Below, piece after piece: positions 35,898-44,803 of a stretch of DNA of 64,000 nt; positions within the stretch are counted from its first letter, which is position 1, and every line of letters starts with the position of its first letter. Source of the stretch: Synoicihabitans lomoniglobus. Its GTDB lineage: Bacteria; Verrucomicrobiota; Verrucomicrobiia; Opitutales; Opitutaceae. Location of the stretch: positions 5,761,501-5,825,500 of the forward strand of contig NZ_CP119075.1 of the NCBI RefSeq assembly GCF_029023725.1. The letters are read 5' to 3'. A program made the translations under genes and the position numbers. The notes below the pieces were generated by a model that was not told where the DNA came from, ran no database searches, and saw only the letters and a program-made list of their open reading frames with translations.

Positions 35898-35913
35898 GAG
35901 TATTAAAATACTC
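35898..35913. promoter_or_regulatory. Palindrome before the LacI regulator gene
   Basis: GAGTATTAAAATACTC is a perfect 16-bp palindrome 63 bp before ATG 35977, in an AT-rich patch of a GC-rich genome. A candidate operator, perhaps for the LacI protein itself, though it lacks the central CG usual for LacI operators. Confidence 0.45.
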
Positions 35914-35976
35914 AATACGAACGTCATCGCCCTTTCTCCCCGCTTGCGCCCGCCGTGGCTCCGACCCGACCGGACC

Positions 35977-37065
35977 ATGACCAAACGTATTACTATGGCG
36001 GATATCGCCCGCGAGGCCCGCGTCCACAAGACCACCGTCTCCCTCGCCCTGCGGGGACATCCCAGCATTCCGGAAGCGACGCGGCGGCGCCTGCGGGGCA
36101 TTGCCGACCGACTTGGTTATCGACCCGATCCCGCGCTGCGAGCGCTCGCCGATTACCGCAACGGCAAGGTTTCGAGTAGCCACCGCGCGTCTCTCGCCTA
36201 CCTGACCGATTGGGGGGATCGTTGGGGCTGGCGCGAAGATCCCACGCAAGCGGCGATCTTTGCCGGCGCGCAAGCTCGGGCCGAGGTGTTGGGCTATCGT
36301 CTCGAATGCTTCTGGCTGGGCGAACCGCACATGACGCACCGCCGGATGGGCGACATTCTCGAGTCGCGCAGTATCCATGGCGTGGTGCTTGGTGCGTTCG
36401 ACCCCCGACGCGATTGTGCGGTGGAGCTCAACTGGGAGCGGCTCTGCGGGATCAAAATTGGCAACCTGCCGACCTCGCCCCGGATGACGCGGGTGGCACC
36501 CGATACCCAACGCAGTGTGCACACCGCGATGAAACATCTCCGCACGCGCGGATACCGCCGGGTTGGCATGATCGTCCAGCGCGACAGCTTGAACGTCACG
36601 TCGTGTTGTTGGGCGGCGCAACTGCAAGGTCAGCTGCTCATGACCCGGGACGCGCCGCTCATTCCCGTGTTGAGTCCCACGCCCTCCGACGACTCGACCG
36701 CGGTCACGTCGCTCGCCGGTTCTCCCGCCCAACAGGTGCGCCGATGGCTCGACGCGCAAAAACCCGAGGTCGTGCTCGGGTGTGGTCGCGTCGTGTTGCC
36801 ATGGCTGCAAGCGGCCGGTGCGACAATCCCCGACGACGTGGCGTTTGTGGATTTGGACTTAAGCAGTTCCGCGGCCGATATCGCCGGTGTGCGGCCCAAC
36901 TACCCGGTGGTTGGCGAAACGGCGATCGAGATGCTCGCGATCCAGCTGGAGCAGCATCGGTTTGGCCTGCCGGCGCTCGGCACCACCACGCTCGTCGAAG
37001 GCACGTGGTGTGACGGCGCAAGCCTGCCGACGGCGCGTCCGTCGCTGAACCGCGCCGCGTCGTAG
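35977..37065 (+). CDS. LacI-family transcriptional regulator 1
   Basis: 362 aa. The N-terminal helix-turn-helix and hinge are 'ITMADIAREARVHKTTVSLALRGHPSIPEATRRRL', followed by a periplasmic-binding-protein-like sensor domain ('DILESRSIHGVVLGAFDP', 'HLRTRGYRRVGMIVQRD', 'VAFVDLDLSS'). Proteins of this type repress sugar or related uptake genes and respond to a small ligand. It lies between TonB receptor 1 and the divergently read dehydrogenase operon, so it may control either. An upstream in-frame start adds 11 residues; ATG 35977 is preferred as it opens directly on the DNA-binding domain. Confidence 0.88.
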   Translation: MTKRITMADIAREARVHKTTVSLALRGHPSIPEATRRRLRGIADRLGYRPDPALRALADYRNGKVSSSHRASLAYLTDWGDRWGWREDPTQAAIFAGAQARAEVLGYRLECFWLGEPHMTHRRMGDILESRSIHGVVLGAFDPRRDCAVELNWERLCGIKIGNLPTSPRMTRVAPDTQRSVHTAMKHLRTRGYRRVGMIVQRDSLNVTSCCWAAQLQGQLLMTRDAPLIPVLSPTPSDDSTAVTSLAGSPAQQVRRWLDAQKPEVVLGCGRVVLPWLQAAGATIPDDVAFVDLDLSSSAADIAGVRPNYPVVGETAIEMLAIQLEQHRFGLPALGTTTLVEGTWCDGASLPTARPSLNRAAS

Positions 37066-37291
37066 GGCGGTCGCGAGGGGCGAACCAGCGCCGGCTGACG
37101 ACCCGGCGGGAGGAGCCCACAGAAAAGGGAACGGTTCGTTCCCCAACGATCCGTTCCCTTCCCGGAGTTGGTCCGCAGACCAACCAATACCGTGAATCAC
37201 GATGCGTATCCGCGAAGCGGATGCAAAACTGGCGCTACTCTGCTTGTAGAGTGAATGGTCATCCGGGGGCCTCGTCTTTCCCAAACCGCCC

Positions 37292-39142
37292 CTAGTCTCC
37301 CAGTTGTGCTTTAACGTTGTCGGCGGCCCAGAAAGCGAGGGCCGCGATGGTGAGGGAAGGGTTGCCGGTCGCGATGGTGGGGAAAATCGTGCTGCCGGTG
37401 ATAAACAGGTTGGGGTGGTTCCAACTCTGTTGATGGCGATTGATGACCGAGTCTTCGGCGCAATCGCCCATGCGGCACGTGCCGACAATGTGGCCCGAGC
37501 CAAAGAACTCGAAATCGCTGGTCTTACCGGTCACCGGATCGGTGTAGGTGAAGTAGCCGGGATCGAGTTTAAGTTGGGCCAGCGGTTTGGTGAAGGGGGT
37601 GACACCGGCGGCTTGGAACACTTCGTCGGTCAACTGCTGCGCCGCGACGAAACCGCGCTTGGTGTAGTCGGAGAGGTTGTAGTTGATCTTGGGCCGGGGA
37701 ATGCCGAGCTCGTCCTTCAAATCGGAAAGCGTCACGGTGTTGGAATCCTCGGGGGACTGCTCGACGAGAAACCCGAACCTGAACTGACGCGTGAACAGGT
37801 CGTTGAGTTTGTCGATCAAGGCGGTGCCGAAGAGGCGTTTTTGGTCGGGATTGGTGCCGCTGTGGTTGGTCCCGTCGGTCCAGTCCAGGGTGGTGGTCTC
37901 CGGATCACCGGCGGTGAAGTTCCATCCCTCGTTGCCAAATTCGACTCGGAACGCGGCCCGTTCTTTGCGAAAGGCGCCGGTGCGCAAACTTTCGATGCCG
38001 GCGGTGGCGAGCGGACCGCGATAGGGAAACGTGGATTCCGGCGTGAGGCCCCAGCGCAGGAACAACGGGTGGTCCATCAGGTTGCAGCCAACCTGACCGC
38101 TGACGTTTGCGACGCCGGCAGGCAGTTGGTCGCGGGAGTTGAGCAACAGCTTGGGGGTCTCGATGGCGTGGGCGGCGAGCACGTAGGTTTTGCCAACGGC
38201 GACGCCTTCGCCGGAGGGCGACCGCACCGTCTCCTTGGTGTAAGTGATGTAGTGGATACCGACCACGTTTTGGTGGGCGTCATCGAGGAGGACCTTGTCG
38301 GCCACGGCCTGATAAATGACCGTCACGTTGCCGGTGTTGAGCGCCTTGTTGAGCGTGACCGTCGGATCGTATTTCGCCTGGATCGGGCAGATGGGAATGC
38401 AGTTGGTATTGCCCGCGCACACTCGCCGCCCCTCGTAGGGCCGGGAGTTGCGACCCGCCGGAGTCGGGTAGACCGTCACGGCCTCGCCCTCGAACGACAG
38501 TTTGCCGTTCACGGCGCTGAGAAAGTGCTCGTCGGTGAGGGTGAGCGGGATGCCGGGGTTGGGGTATTCGTAACCCGGGGTGAAGGTCACGCCGTGGTAG
38601 CCTTGGTCGGCGACGTTGGCGGAGACGCCGATTTCATGCTCGGCCATGTCGTAGTAGGCGGACGTGTTGCCGGGCAGTGGTTGACCGAGGTCATCGTAGT
38701 TGATGGGCCAGTCTTTCCCGTGGCCGTAGAGGGTCTCGAGTTTGAAGTCATCGGGCAGGAATCGGAAGCTGCTGCCCAACCAGTGCCAAAACGTGCCGCC
38801 GCCCCGCCGTTCGTAGGTGCTGCTGAAGGGCAGGGTGGAGCTGCTCTGGTCGAGGTAGGTTTTCGCGGGATCCTTCCACGCGCCGTCGGCCCCGAGTTGC
38901 AGCACGGTGGCGCGGGGAGCGTTGGGGTTGTCGGGGTAGGGTGATTCGGGGGTCTTGGCCAAGGCGGTGTAGAACCGTTCCATGTAGGCTTCGCGGCTGG
39001 TGGGCACCGCGACGCCGGAGTCGATCACGAGCACCTTTTTACCGGCGGAGCCCAGTTGATAGGCGATGATGGAGCCGGCGAGACCGGCCCCGACGATGAC
39101 GACATCGTAGTCGGGAGTGGGAGGAGGGGTGGACTCAGACAT
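37292..39142 (-). CDS. FAD-dependent GMC oxidoreductase with Fe-S cluster motif (dehydrogenase catalytic subunit)
   Basis: 616 aa. The FAD-binding motif 'VVIVGAGLAGSIIAYQLGS' is at about residues 14-32, and the C-terminal GMC domain reads 'FFGSGHIVGTCRMG...NLFITGSTIFPTIATGNPSLTIAALAFWAAD' with the active-site His. C242, C248 and C252 (CAGNTNCIPIC, spacing C-x5-C-x3-C) match the [3Fe-4S] cluster ligands of bacterial FAD-glucose dehydrogenase. Electrons would thus pass from FAD through Fe-S to a cytochrome c. No signal peptide is seen, which in this family is supplied by the small subunit. Substrate (sugar, polyol or alcohol) unknown. Overlaps the small-subunit gene by 8 bp. Confidence 0.87.
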   Translation of the reverse strand: MSESTPPPTPDYDVVIVGAGLAGSIIAYQLGSAGKKVLVIDSGVAVPTSREAYMERFYTALAKTPESPYPDNPNAPRATVLQLGADGAWKDPAKTYLDQSSSTLPFSSTYERRGGGTFWHWLGSSFRFLPDDFKLETLYGHGKDWPINYDDLGQPLPGNTSAYYDMAEHEIGVSANVADQGYHGVTFTPGYEYPNPGIPLTLTDEHFLSAVNGKLSFEGEAVTVYPTPAGRNSRPYEGRRVCAGNTNCIPICPIQAKYDPTVTLNKALNTGNVTVIYQAVADKVLLDDAHQNVVGIHYITYTKETVRSPSGEGVAVGKTYVLAAHAIETPKLLLNSRDQLPAGVANVSGQVGCNLMDHPLFLRWGLTPESTFPYRGPLATAGIESLRTGAFRKERAAFRVEFGNEGWNFTAGDPETTTLDWTDGTNHSGTNPDQKRLFGTALIDKLNDLFTRQFRFGFLVEQSPEDSNTVTLSDLKDELGIPRPKINYNLSDYTKRGFVAAQQLTDEVFQAAGVTPFTKPLAQLKLDPGYFTYTDPVTGKTSDFEFFGSGHIVGTCRMGDCAEDSVINRHQQSWNHPNLFITGSTIFPTIATGNPSLTIAALAFWAADNVKAQLGD

Positions 39143-39617
39143 GGGAAGCGCCTCCGGTGGTTGAGGGTTGGGCGAGGGTGATGAAGTCCGAGAATTTCGG
39201 CGGCTGATCGTTCCAGTAGCCGTAGGGGAACATGCTGTAGCCCATGGGGTGGGACTGCATGATGCGCCACACGTAGCCTTCCTTGTAGGCTTGAGCGGAG
39301 ACGACATTGACGGCGCGGTCGGGGGTGGCGGGATCATACCACGAGCCGAGCAACCAGAGCTTGATGATACTGCGGGCGAGATTGCCGAGGGTGGGATCCG
39401 CGAGGATCGCGGCGGCGGAATCCGTGGGGGCGTCCGCATCGAACGCGTCGTCGAGTTGGGCGAGGGTCGCGGCGTCGACGTTTTCGATGAGGGTGGCGAG
39501 GTATTGCTCGGCGATGCCGATGGGATCGATGGCGGGTTTAAGTTGCTCGGCGGCAATGCCGGTCAGCGCCGAGGACAGCGCGACGAAGGTATCAAGCGGG
39601 AGGGCGGTGGTGCTCAT
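39135..39617 (-). CDS. Small subunit of the FAD-dependent dehydrogenase
   Basis: 160 aa. It resembles the gamma-type subunits of gluconate, sorbitol and glucose dehydrogenases ('NLARSIIKLWLLGSWYDPATP...AYKEGYVWRIMQSHPMGYSMFPYGYWNDQPP'). Its job is to fold and carry the catalytic subunit. Family members often carry a Tat signal, but this one starts 'MSTTALPLDTFVALSSALTGI' with no twin arginine, so export of the pair is unexplained. It lies between cytochrome and GMC genes, overlapping the latter. Confidence 0.8.
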   Translation of the reverse strand: MSTTALPLDTFVALSSALTGIAAEQLKPAIDPIGIAEQYLATLIENVDAATLAQLDDAFDADAPTDSAAAILADPTLGNLARSIIKLWLLGSWYDPATPDRAVNVVSAQAYKEGYVWRIMQSHPMGYSMFPYGYWNDQPPKFSDFITLAQPSTTGGASHV

Positions 39618-39640
39618 GACGGAGGGGAGGTGCGCAGACG

Positions 39641-40984
39641 TTACTGCGCCCGTTCGAGAAGATAGGTGAAATCGGAGAAGGTGGCGTTGGTGGTCGTGGC
39701 GTTGAGGTGACACTCAATGCAGCTCGACGAGACGTTGGGCGTGCGGCCCTGGATGTAGGTTTCGAGGGTGGTGTTGGCCAAAAATTGCGGGGCGGGTGTG
39801 CCGCTCATGTTGGCGGGGGCGGACGTGGCGACATCACAATCCGTGGCGGGCGCGGTGGGCCACTGCGTGCTCACGAGCTCGTAGTATTGCCACACGGATT
39901 GCGGGTTTATGGCGCGCAGGGCCGTCTGATACGTGGCGTTGAGCGCGGCCGTCGGCGCGTCGATGGGTGCCTGGCGCACGACCTGCGGTCGACGCGACGG
40001 GGGTTCGGTGGCGTTGGGATCCCACGGGCGCGGCGGCGGCTCGTTGTGCGGCGACATGGTGTCGGCCGGGTTGAAAAAACTATAGGCGGCCTTGGCGTCG
40101 AGCTCGTCGACCGAAGGGCAGTTGTCGACGTGCTCAAACGTCGTCCAAACCCACTGCGGAGCCTCCTTGGTCTTGTGCACGATATGCAGACCAACGAGGC
40201 CGACGGTCTGAATCTCACATTTTTCGTCGATCTTGGGGTTGTCCATCGGCGCGGTGTAGATGAGGGCCTTGACCTTGTGGAAGCGGCCGCTGGTGATTTC
40301 GGTCTCGTTGAGGATTTTCCATGACGCCTTTACCATGATCGCGCCGACCTGCTGGGTGGTGGTATCGCCGCAGTCGAAGACCACGCTGTCGATGGAGGCT
40401 TGGGCGGCTTTGTTGTAGAGCTTTTGGTTTACGATGGTGTCGAACATCGACTCGTTGAGGAGGATTTCGAAACGCGCGTAGCGGCCGTTTTGATCAATGA
40501 GAGGACCGGTGTCGAAGGGCTGCACATTCTCGGTCAGCACGCCCGGTGTTTTGCCCACGCGGGTGAACACCCGCATGCCCGGTTCGAGCATGGCCTGACA
40601 GGCCTCGGGGATGGGCCCTTCGTCGGCGGTGCCCCACGGTTGGGGCTTCACCCCACCGGGCAAAAACACGGCGGCGGACTCCTTCCATGTTTCCCAGACC
40701 GTGGCGTTGTCACCGTTTTGGCCGATTTGTTGAGAGGTATCGGGTTGCCCGTTGGGCAGCACCGGCCAGTTCATGGCGGAGAAGGTTTCCCAGGACAGCA
40801 CATCGAAATCGTGTTGGAGGCTGTCGAGACTGACGGGGGGAACGACGGTGACGTCGAACGGAATGGCGGAAGGCAGCGTCGGCAGCGCGGCCGAACTTTG
40901 AGCACACAAGGTCAACGGCGAGGTCAGCAAGGCGGAGCAAGCGACCAATAGAGCCGGCCGAATAAGGGGGATCGGACCAATCAT
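39641..40984 (-). CDS. Exported monohaem cytochrome c-type protein (dehydrogenase electron acceptor)
   Basis: 447 aa with a signal peptide (about 28 residues, cut near 'PLTLCAQS'). Only one haem motif is found, CIECH at the C-terminus. A long non-haem part precedes it ('DVLSWETFSAMNWPVLPNGQPD', 'SFFNPADTMSPHNEPPPRPWDPN'). It heads the three-gene dehydrogenase operon, 23 bp from the small-subunit gene. In classic FAD-dehydrogenases the beta subunit has three haems; here one haem must be enough, or another cytochrome is used. Confidence 0.8.
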   Translation of the reverse strand: MIGPIPLIRPALLVACSALLTSPLTLCAQSSAALPTLPSAIPFDVTVVPPVSLDSLQHDFDVLSWETFSAMNWPVLPNGQPDTSQQIGQNGDNATVWETWKESAAVFLPGGVKPQPWGTADEGPIPEACQAMLEPGMRVFTRVGKTPGVLTENVQPFDTGPLIDQNGRYARFEILLNESMFDTIVNQKLYNKAAQASIDSVVFDCGDTTTQQVGAIMVKASWKILNETEITSGRFHKVKALIYTAPMDNPKIDEKCEIQTVGLVGLHIVHKTKEAPQWVWTTFEHVDNCPSVDELDAKAAYSFFNPADTMSPHNEPPPRPWDPNATEPPSRRPQVVRQAPIDAPTAALNATYQTALRAINPQSVWQYYELVSTQWPTAPATDCDVATSAPANMSGTPAPQFLANTTLETYIQGRTPNVSSSCIECHLNATTTNATFSDFTYLLERAQ

Positions 40985-41244
40985 GAGGGGTAGGGGACGA
41001 GGGTAGTAAGAGGGAGCCGCGAGGTGAGACCGGCCAAGGACCGAGTTTCACCTCACGACAACCAAACTAAAACACCCCTTTGAAACGCCACGTGGTGGCT
41101 GATTCTTTCAGCTTATTTTATTTTTCAGGCGGAACAAGTCGCGTGGGTTGGGGATCTCGATGAGAGTGGTTTACCACCGGTCAATGATGGTGGTTTTGCG
41201 CGCTCCGCGCCTTCGTTTGTTCTTTAATCCCCTACGGCCGTTCC

Positions 41245-42012
41245 TTGGGCCGACTCCTGCTTGTGAAACGCTGCTCCCTTCCCCTGCTCTTGTCGTTAGG
41301 ACTGTTGCTCTCGGCGACCGGGCTCACCGCTCAGATTCATTCTGCGCCGCCTCCCCTCCGGACCATTTCCGTCAGTGGCACGGCCGAGGTTAAGGTCACC
41401 CCGGACATCATCTTTTTACGGGTCGGGGTGGATACGCGCCATCCTGACCTAGCGAAAGCTCGAGATGAGAACGATAGCCGCGTGGGCCGAGTGCTGTCCT
41501 ACCTTCGGGCCCACGACGTGCCGGACAAAAACGTCAAAACCGACTTTGTGAGTGTCGAGCCTTACTACCATGACTCCGCCGTAATCGTGCCGCGTCACTA
41601 CATTGTGCGTAAGTCCATTGAGGTGAAACTCACCGACCTGGGACGCTTTGAAAGTTTGTCCGGGGGGCTGCTCTCGAATGGCGTCACCCACATTCACGGC
41701 ATTCAATACCATACGTCGGAATTTCGGAAACATCGTGATCAAGCGCGCGCATTGGCGGTCAAAGCGGCGAAGGAAAAAGCCGAAGCGCTGTGCGCGGAGT
41801 TGGGCGTCACTTGCGGCCCGGTGCAGACCGTATCGGCGTCGGATCAAATGGGATGGGGCGCGGGAGGTAGCTGGCACGTCGGAGGCCGCATGAATTTGGT
41901 CCAGAATACGTCCTTCGAACCCGGCGGCACACCGGACAATGGGGAGGGAACACTCTCCATCGGCCAACTCAGTGTGACCGCGAGTGTGAACGTGAGCTTT
42001 GTCATGCAATAA
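41245..42012 (+). CDS. SIMPL-domain (DUF541) periplasmic protein
   Basis: 255 aa from TTG 41245, or six residues fewer from GTG 41263. The signal peptide ends 'GLTAQ'. The DUF541 domain follows: 'RTISVSGTAEVKVTPDIIFLRVGV...DPDLAK.R..N' pattern and 'ARALAVKAAKEKAEALCAELG'. The family forms large periplasmic or membrane-associated assemblies; its role here is unknown. Stands alone between the divergent dehydrogenase operon and the UPF0158 gene. Confidence 0.85.
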   Translation: MGRLLLVKRCSLPLLLSLGLLLSATGLTAQIHSAPPPLRTISVSGTAEVKVTPDIIFLRVGVDTRHPDLAKARDENDSRVGRVLSYLRAHDVPDKNVKTDFVSVEPYYHDSAVIVPRHYIVRKSIEVKLTDLGRFESLSGGLLSNGVTHIHGIQYHTSEFRKHRDQARALAVKAAKEKAEALCAELGVTCGPVQTVSASDQMGWGAGGSWHVGGRMNLVQNTSFEPGGTPDNGEGTLSIGQLSVTASVNVSFVMQ

Positions 42013-42129
42013 CAAGCGTGGGCGTTTTTGCAGAGTAGCCCGTTATCGAGACCCGGCCGCCCGTGGCGTGATGGTGATGACCTCTCGTCTTGCCCAATCC
42101 CCCATGAATCGTTTTGGCTTTATCGCATC

Positions 42130-42651
42130 ATGACAGTCGCCGTGCGCATGTATGATCTCATGTCCGGATTTGAAATGCCGGAGGAATGGCACGCCTATGT
42201 TGATCGAGAGACAGGCAAAGTGCTTACGTTCGATGAGGAGGTGTTGCGCGAGGCGGATAACGCGGCAGAGGAGGACCTGGACGATGAATCCTGGGCCATG
42301 GGCAGTCCATGGGAGGACGATGTCATTGCGGCGGTGCGGGCGATTGTGGCGGATCCCGCCACGGCGCGTTACGTGGAACTGCCATCGAAGTTTGATTTTC
42401 ACGAATACCGTCGGATGGAGGAGTTCGTCGACGACATGCCGGGCGGAGAGGCGCAGCATCAATTATGGCGGGCGCTCAAAGGGAAGGGCGCGTTTCGCCG
42501 GTTCAAGGACACCGCTCATCGGCTCGAAGTGATCGATGCCTGGTATGCGTTTCGCGAAGCCGCGCGGGAGCGGTTGCTTCAGAGCTGGGCGCACGACCAT
42601 GACCTTGCCCTCGCGGCCGATGAGCCGCCTCCGCCGAACCCCGGCGCGTAG
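42130..42651 (+). CDS. UPF0158 family protein
   Basis: 173 aa, acidic, cytoplasmic. The motifs 'DRETGKVLTFDEEVL', 'YVELPSKFDFHEYRRMEEFV' and 'FRRFKDTAHRLEVIDAWYAFREAA' match the UPF0158 family, whose function is unknown. ATG 42130 is chosen because the family starts shortly before this region; an earlier start adds 34 poor residues. It ends 10 bp before the CE15-like gene on the opposite strand. Confidence 0.85.
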   Translation: MTVAVRMYDLMSGFEMPEEWHAYVDRETGKVLTFDEEVLREADNAAEEDLDDESWAMGSPWEDDVIAAVRAIVADPATARYVELPSKFDFHEYRRMEEFVDDMPGGEAQHQLWRALKGKGAFRRFKDTAHRLEVIDAWYAFREAARERLLQSWAHDHDLALAADEPPPPNPGA

Positions 42652-42661
42652 GCCGGTTCGT

Positions 42662-44071
42662 TTAGTCGAAATACTTTTTAGCGAACTGCACGAAAGCGGG
42701 CCAATCGGGCATGGGCGTGTGGCCGCCATCGTGCACGCGGAAGCCGATGTCGCCTGCGAGGTAGGCTTCGTCGACCACCGGACCATCGGCCGGAGCCACG
42801 AGTCCCTTGGCACCCAGTAATTCATACACCGGGCTGGCGGCGACGCCAGCGAGGAAGGTGCCGGGGGCGTCCGACCACGTGTCCTGGGTGCCGCCGTTGA
42901 GAAAGACGGGGCGGGGCGCGGCCAGCGCGATCATGCTGTGCGCATCGACGGTGAGGTTGGCGACTTTGCGCGGCAGGTATTGACCCGGGGTGACCTCACC
43001 CATGTAGCGGAAAGCGTTGCCGTTGACCCAGTGGTATTCGCGATCCCACGCGAGGTTTTCAAGATTCTGGCCCCAATGGCGGCGGATCATGCTCGGACCG
43101 ACGGCTCCGCCGCAGCTGGGGTAGGCGATCGCGAGACGAGGCTCGAGCGCCATCGCGACGGTCGTGGCCTTGCCCCAGCGGGAGTGGCCGGTGACGCCGA
43201 TTTTTTGCGGGTCGATGTTGGCGTTGGTTTCGAGATGGTCGATGAGGCGACCGATGCCCCACGCACCGGCGACGAGTTGCCCCGCGTCGGTGGGCTTGCG
43301 CCAGTTGCCACGGTTGACGAGACCAATGAGATAACTGGTCAGGTATTGGCCGTTGTCGGGCTGCACCGCATTGATGTCGAACGAGCACAGCGCCCAGCCC
43401 TCGGGGGCGATGAAATCGTCGTAGAGGTTCTCGAATCCGCGCGTGCCGACGAGAATGATGACCGGCACGGGACCTTCGGCGTAGGCCGGAAACCTTAAGC
43501 GGGCCTTGATCAACGGAGCGTCGCGAACTTCCGGATACGACGAAGTGTCGATGGTGCCGGTAATGGTTTGTTCAACGTAGGGAGCCTTGAGCGAGCCTCC
43601 GATCGTGGACGACACGGACCACGTGACGCCGGGCATTGCGGCGGCGGGCGGCAGGAAACCGTAGAGTTGATCCTGCACGTCGTGGAGCACCTCGGGACGG
43701 CGCTTGGTCCACCAGTCGTCGGCGGTGCGCACGGCGGTGCCGTCGTTCATCTTGAGCAGATCGATGGGAGCGTAGTCGTAGGCCTGCTCGTCATCGTAGG
43801 TCACCCAGAGGCCGAATCCGCCGCGCACGACGACGTTGCCGTTTTCGTCGGTCCAATTGCCGTCGGGATTGGCCGGGTCGCGAGGGCGGGCGTCGGCCGG
43901 GCGGTTGGGATCGGACAGGCGCGGAGGTTGATGGTCGGGAAACGAGACGCCCACCTGAGCCATCATTTGGTCGCGATCCATGACGGAGGTGACGTCGGCA
44001 GGCGGTCGGTCGGGGAACTCGGCGGCGGTCGCCCCGGCGGCCAAAAGAAGAAACGAGATCAAGCGTAGCAT
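42662..44071 (-). CDS. CE15-type glucuronoyl esterase (alpha/beta hydrolase)
   Basis: 469 aa with a signal peptide (cut after 'LLLAAGATAA'). Bacterial CE15 enzymes hydrolyse ester links between lignin alcohols and 4-O-methyl-glucuronic acid of xylan. The nucleophile elbow 'GVTGHSRWGKATTVAMA' gives S297, and 'YPSCGGAVGPSMIRRHWGQNLENL' is the conserved CE15 block with the positive pair RR. The C-terminal His is in 'HDGGHTPMPDW'. An acidic N-terminal region (to about residue 95) is longer than the catalytic core. The fit is good, but related acetyl-xylan esterase-like hydrolases are possible. A small NTF2-like protein gene lies 17 bp upstream. Confidence 0.82.
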   Translation of the reverse strand: MLRLISFLLLAAGATAAEFPDRPPADVTSVMDRDQMMAQVGVSFPDHQPPRLSDPNRPADARPRDPANPDGNWTDENGNVVVRGGFGLWVTYDDEQAYDYAPIDLLKMNDGTAVRTADDWWTKRRPEVLHDVQDQLYGFLPPAAAMPGVTWSVSSTIGGSLKAPYVEQTITGTIDTSSYPEVRDAPLIKARLRFPAYAEGPVPVIILVGTRGFENLYDDFIAPEGWALCSFDINAVQPDNGQYLTSYLIGLVNRGNWRKPTDAGQLVAGAWGIGRLIDHLETNANIDPQKIGVTGHSRWGKATTVAMALEPRLAIAYPSCGGAVGPSMIRRHWGQNLENLAWDREYHWVNGNAFRYMGEVTPGQYLPRKVANLTVDAHSMIALAAPRPVFLNGGTQDTWSDAPGTFLAGVAASPVYELLGAKGLVAPADGPVVDEAYLAGDIGFRVHDGGHTPMPDWPAFVQFAKKYFD

Positions 44072-44088
44072 GGGGAGGGTGGGGAAGA

Positions 44089-44532
44089 CTATTGGGGCAC
44101 GCGCGAAGAGTGGTGCATGACGATGAACCAATGGCCGTCGCGTTGGTGGTAGGTGAAACTGAAACGTGAGGCCAGGGACGACTTCATGCCGTTTTCGTCC
44201 GTATTGGAAAACGTGTAGAAGCCGGTGTTGGTGGCGATGTCGCCGAAAATTTGCACGCGATGGTCACCGATTTCGACGCGCGCCAGAGGCCGTTCGGGCA
44301 TACCCTTGAAATAGTCGCGGACCTCCTCCGGGGTATCGCGCAGCGTGGGGGAGACGGTGCCCCAAAACACCGCATCCGGGGCGTAAAGCCGCACCACGTT
44401 ATCTGGGTCGCGGGTATTGTAAGCGGCGGCCCAGGAAGCGGTCACGGCCTCGATATCAGCAACCGTAGTCTCAGCGCGGGCGAAGGGAGGGGTGAGCAGA
44501 ATAGCGATAAAAAATAGCGTTTTTCGTTTCAT
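44089..44532 (-). CDS. Exported NTF2-like (SnoaL/SgcJ type) protein
   Basis: 147 aa with a signal peptide ('TLFFIAILLTPPFARA'). The cone-shaped NTF2 fold is suggested by 'VADIEAVTASWAAAYNTRDPDNVVRLYAPDAVFWGTVSP', 'VEIGDHRVQIFGDIATNTGFYTFSN' and 'FSFTYHQRDGHWFIVMHHSS'. Members of this group include isomerases and binding proteins, and function cannot be read here. Same strand and 17 bp apart from the CE15-like gene, so probably co-transcribed. Confidence 0.75.
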   Translation of the reverse strand: MKRKTLFFIAILLTPPFARAETTVADIEAVTASWAAAYNTRDPDNVVRLYAPDAVFWGTVSPTLRDTPEEVRDYFKGMPERPLARVEIGDHRVQIFGDIATNTGFYTFSNTDENGMKSSLASRFSFTYHQRDGHWFIVMHHSSRVPQ

Positions 44533-44803
44533 GGGGCAGATGGCGTGTGGAGCCTGCGGCCGCGCCGGGGTTGGGCGACATACCTTAGGTTGAAACCAAA
44601 CGACTCTTTCGAACAGCTTGCCGCAAAGACCCGTTAAACGCGGCCAATATGAAATTCCTCGGCGGCATGGCTGGTAAAACTTATGGTAGCCGGAAATGGC
44701 CAGGACGCCGTTTTTCGACGATCGGTGCCATTGAAATTTTCAGTATCCCGGAACACACGGTTGGCGCTGGACATGGAGCAGAATCGGCTCTTCGGTGCCG
44801 GTG

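Noticed and set aside
37304-38944. A 546-codon open frame on the plus strand
   Set aside because: Antisense to the GMC dehydrogenase, which has clear FAD and Fe-S motifs; the antisense product is low-complexity Val/Gly/Arg.
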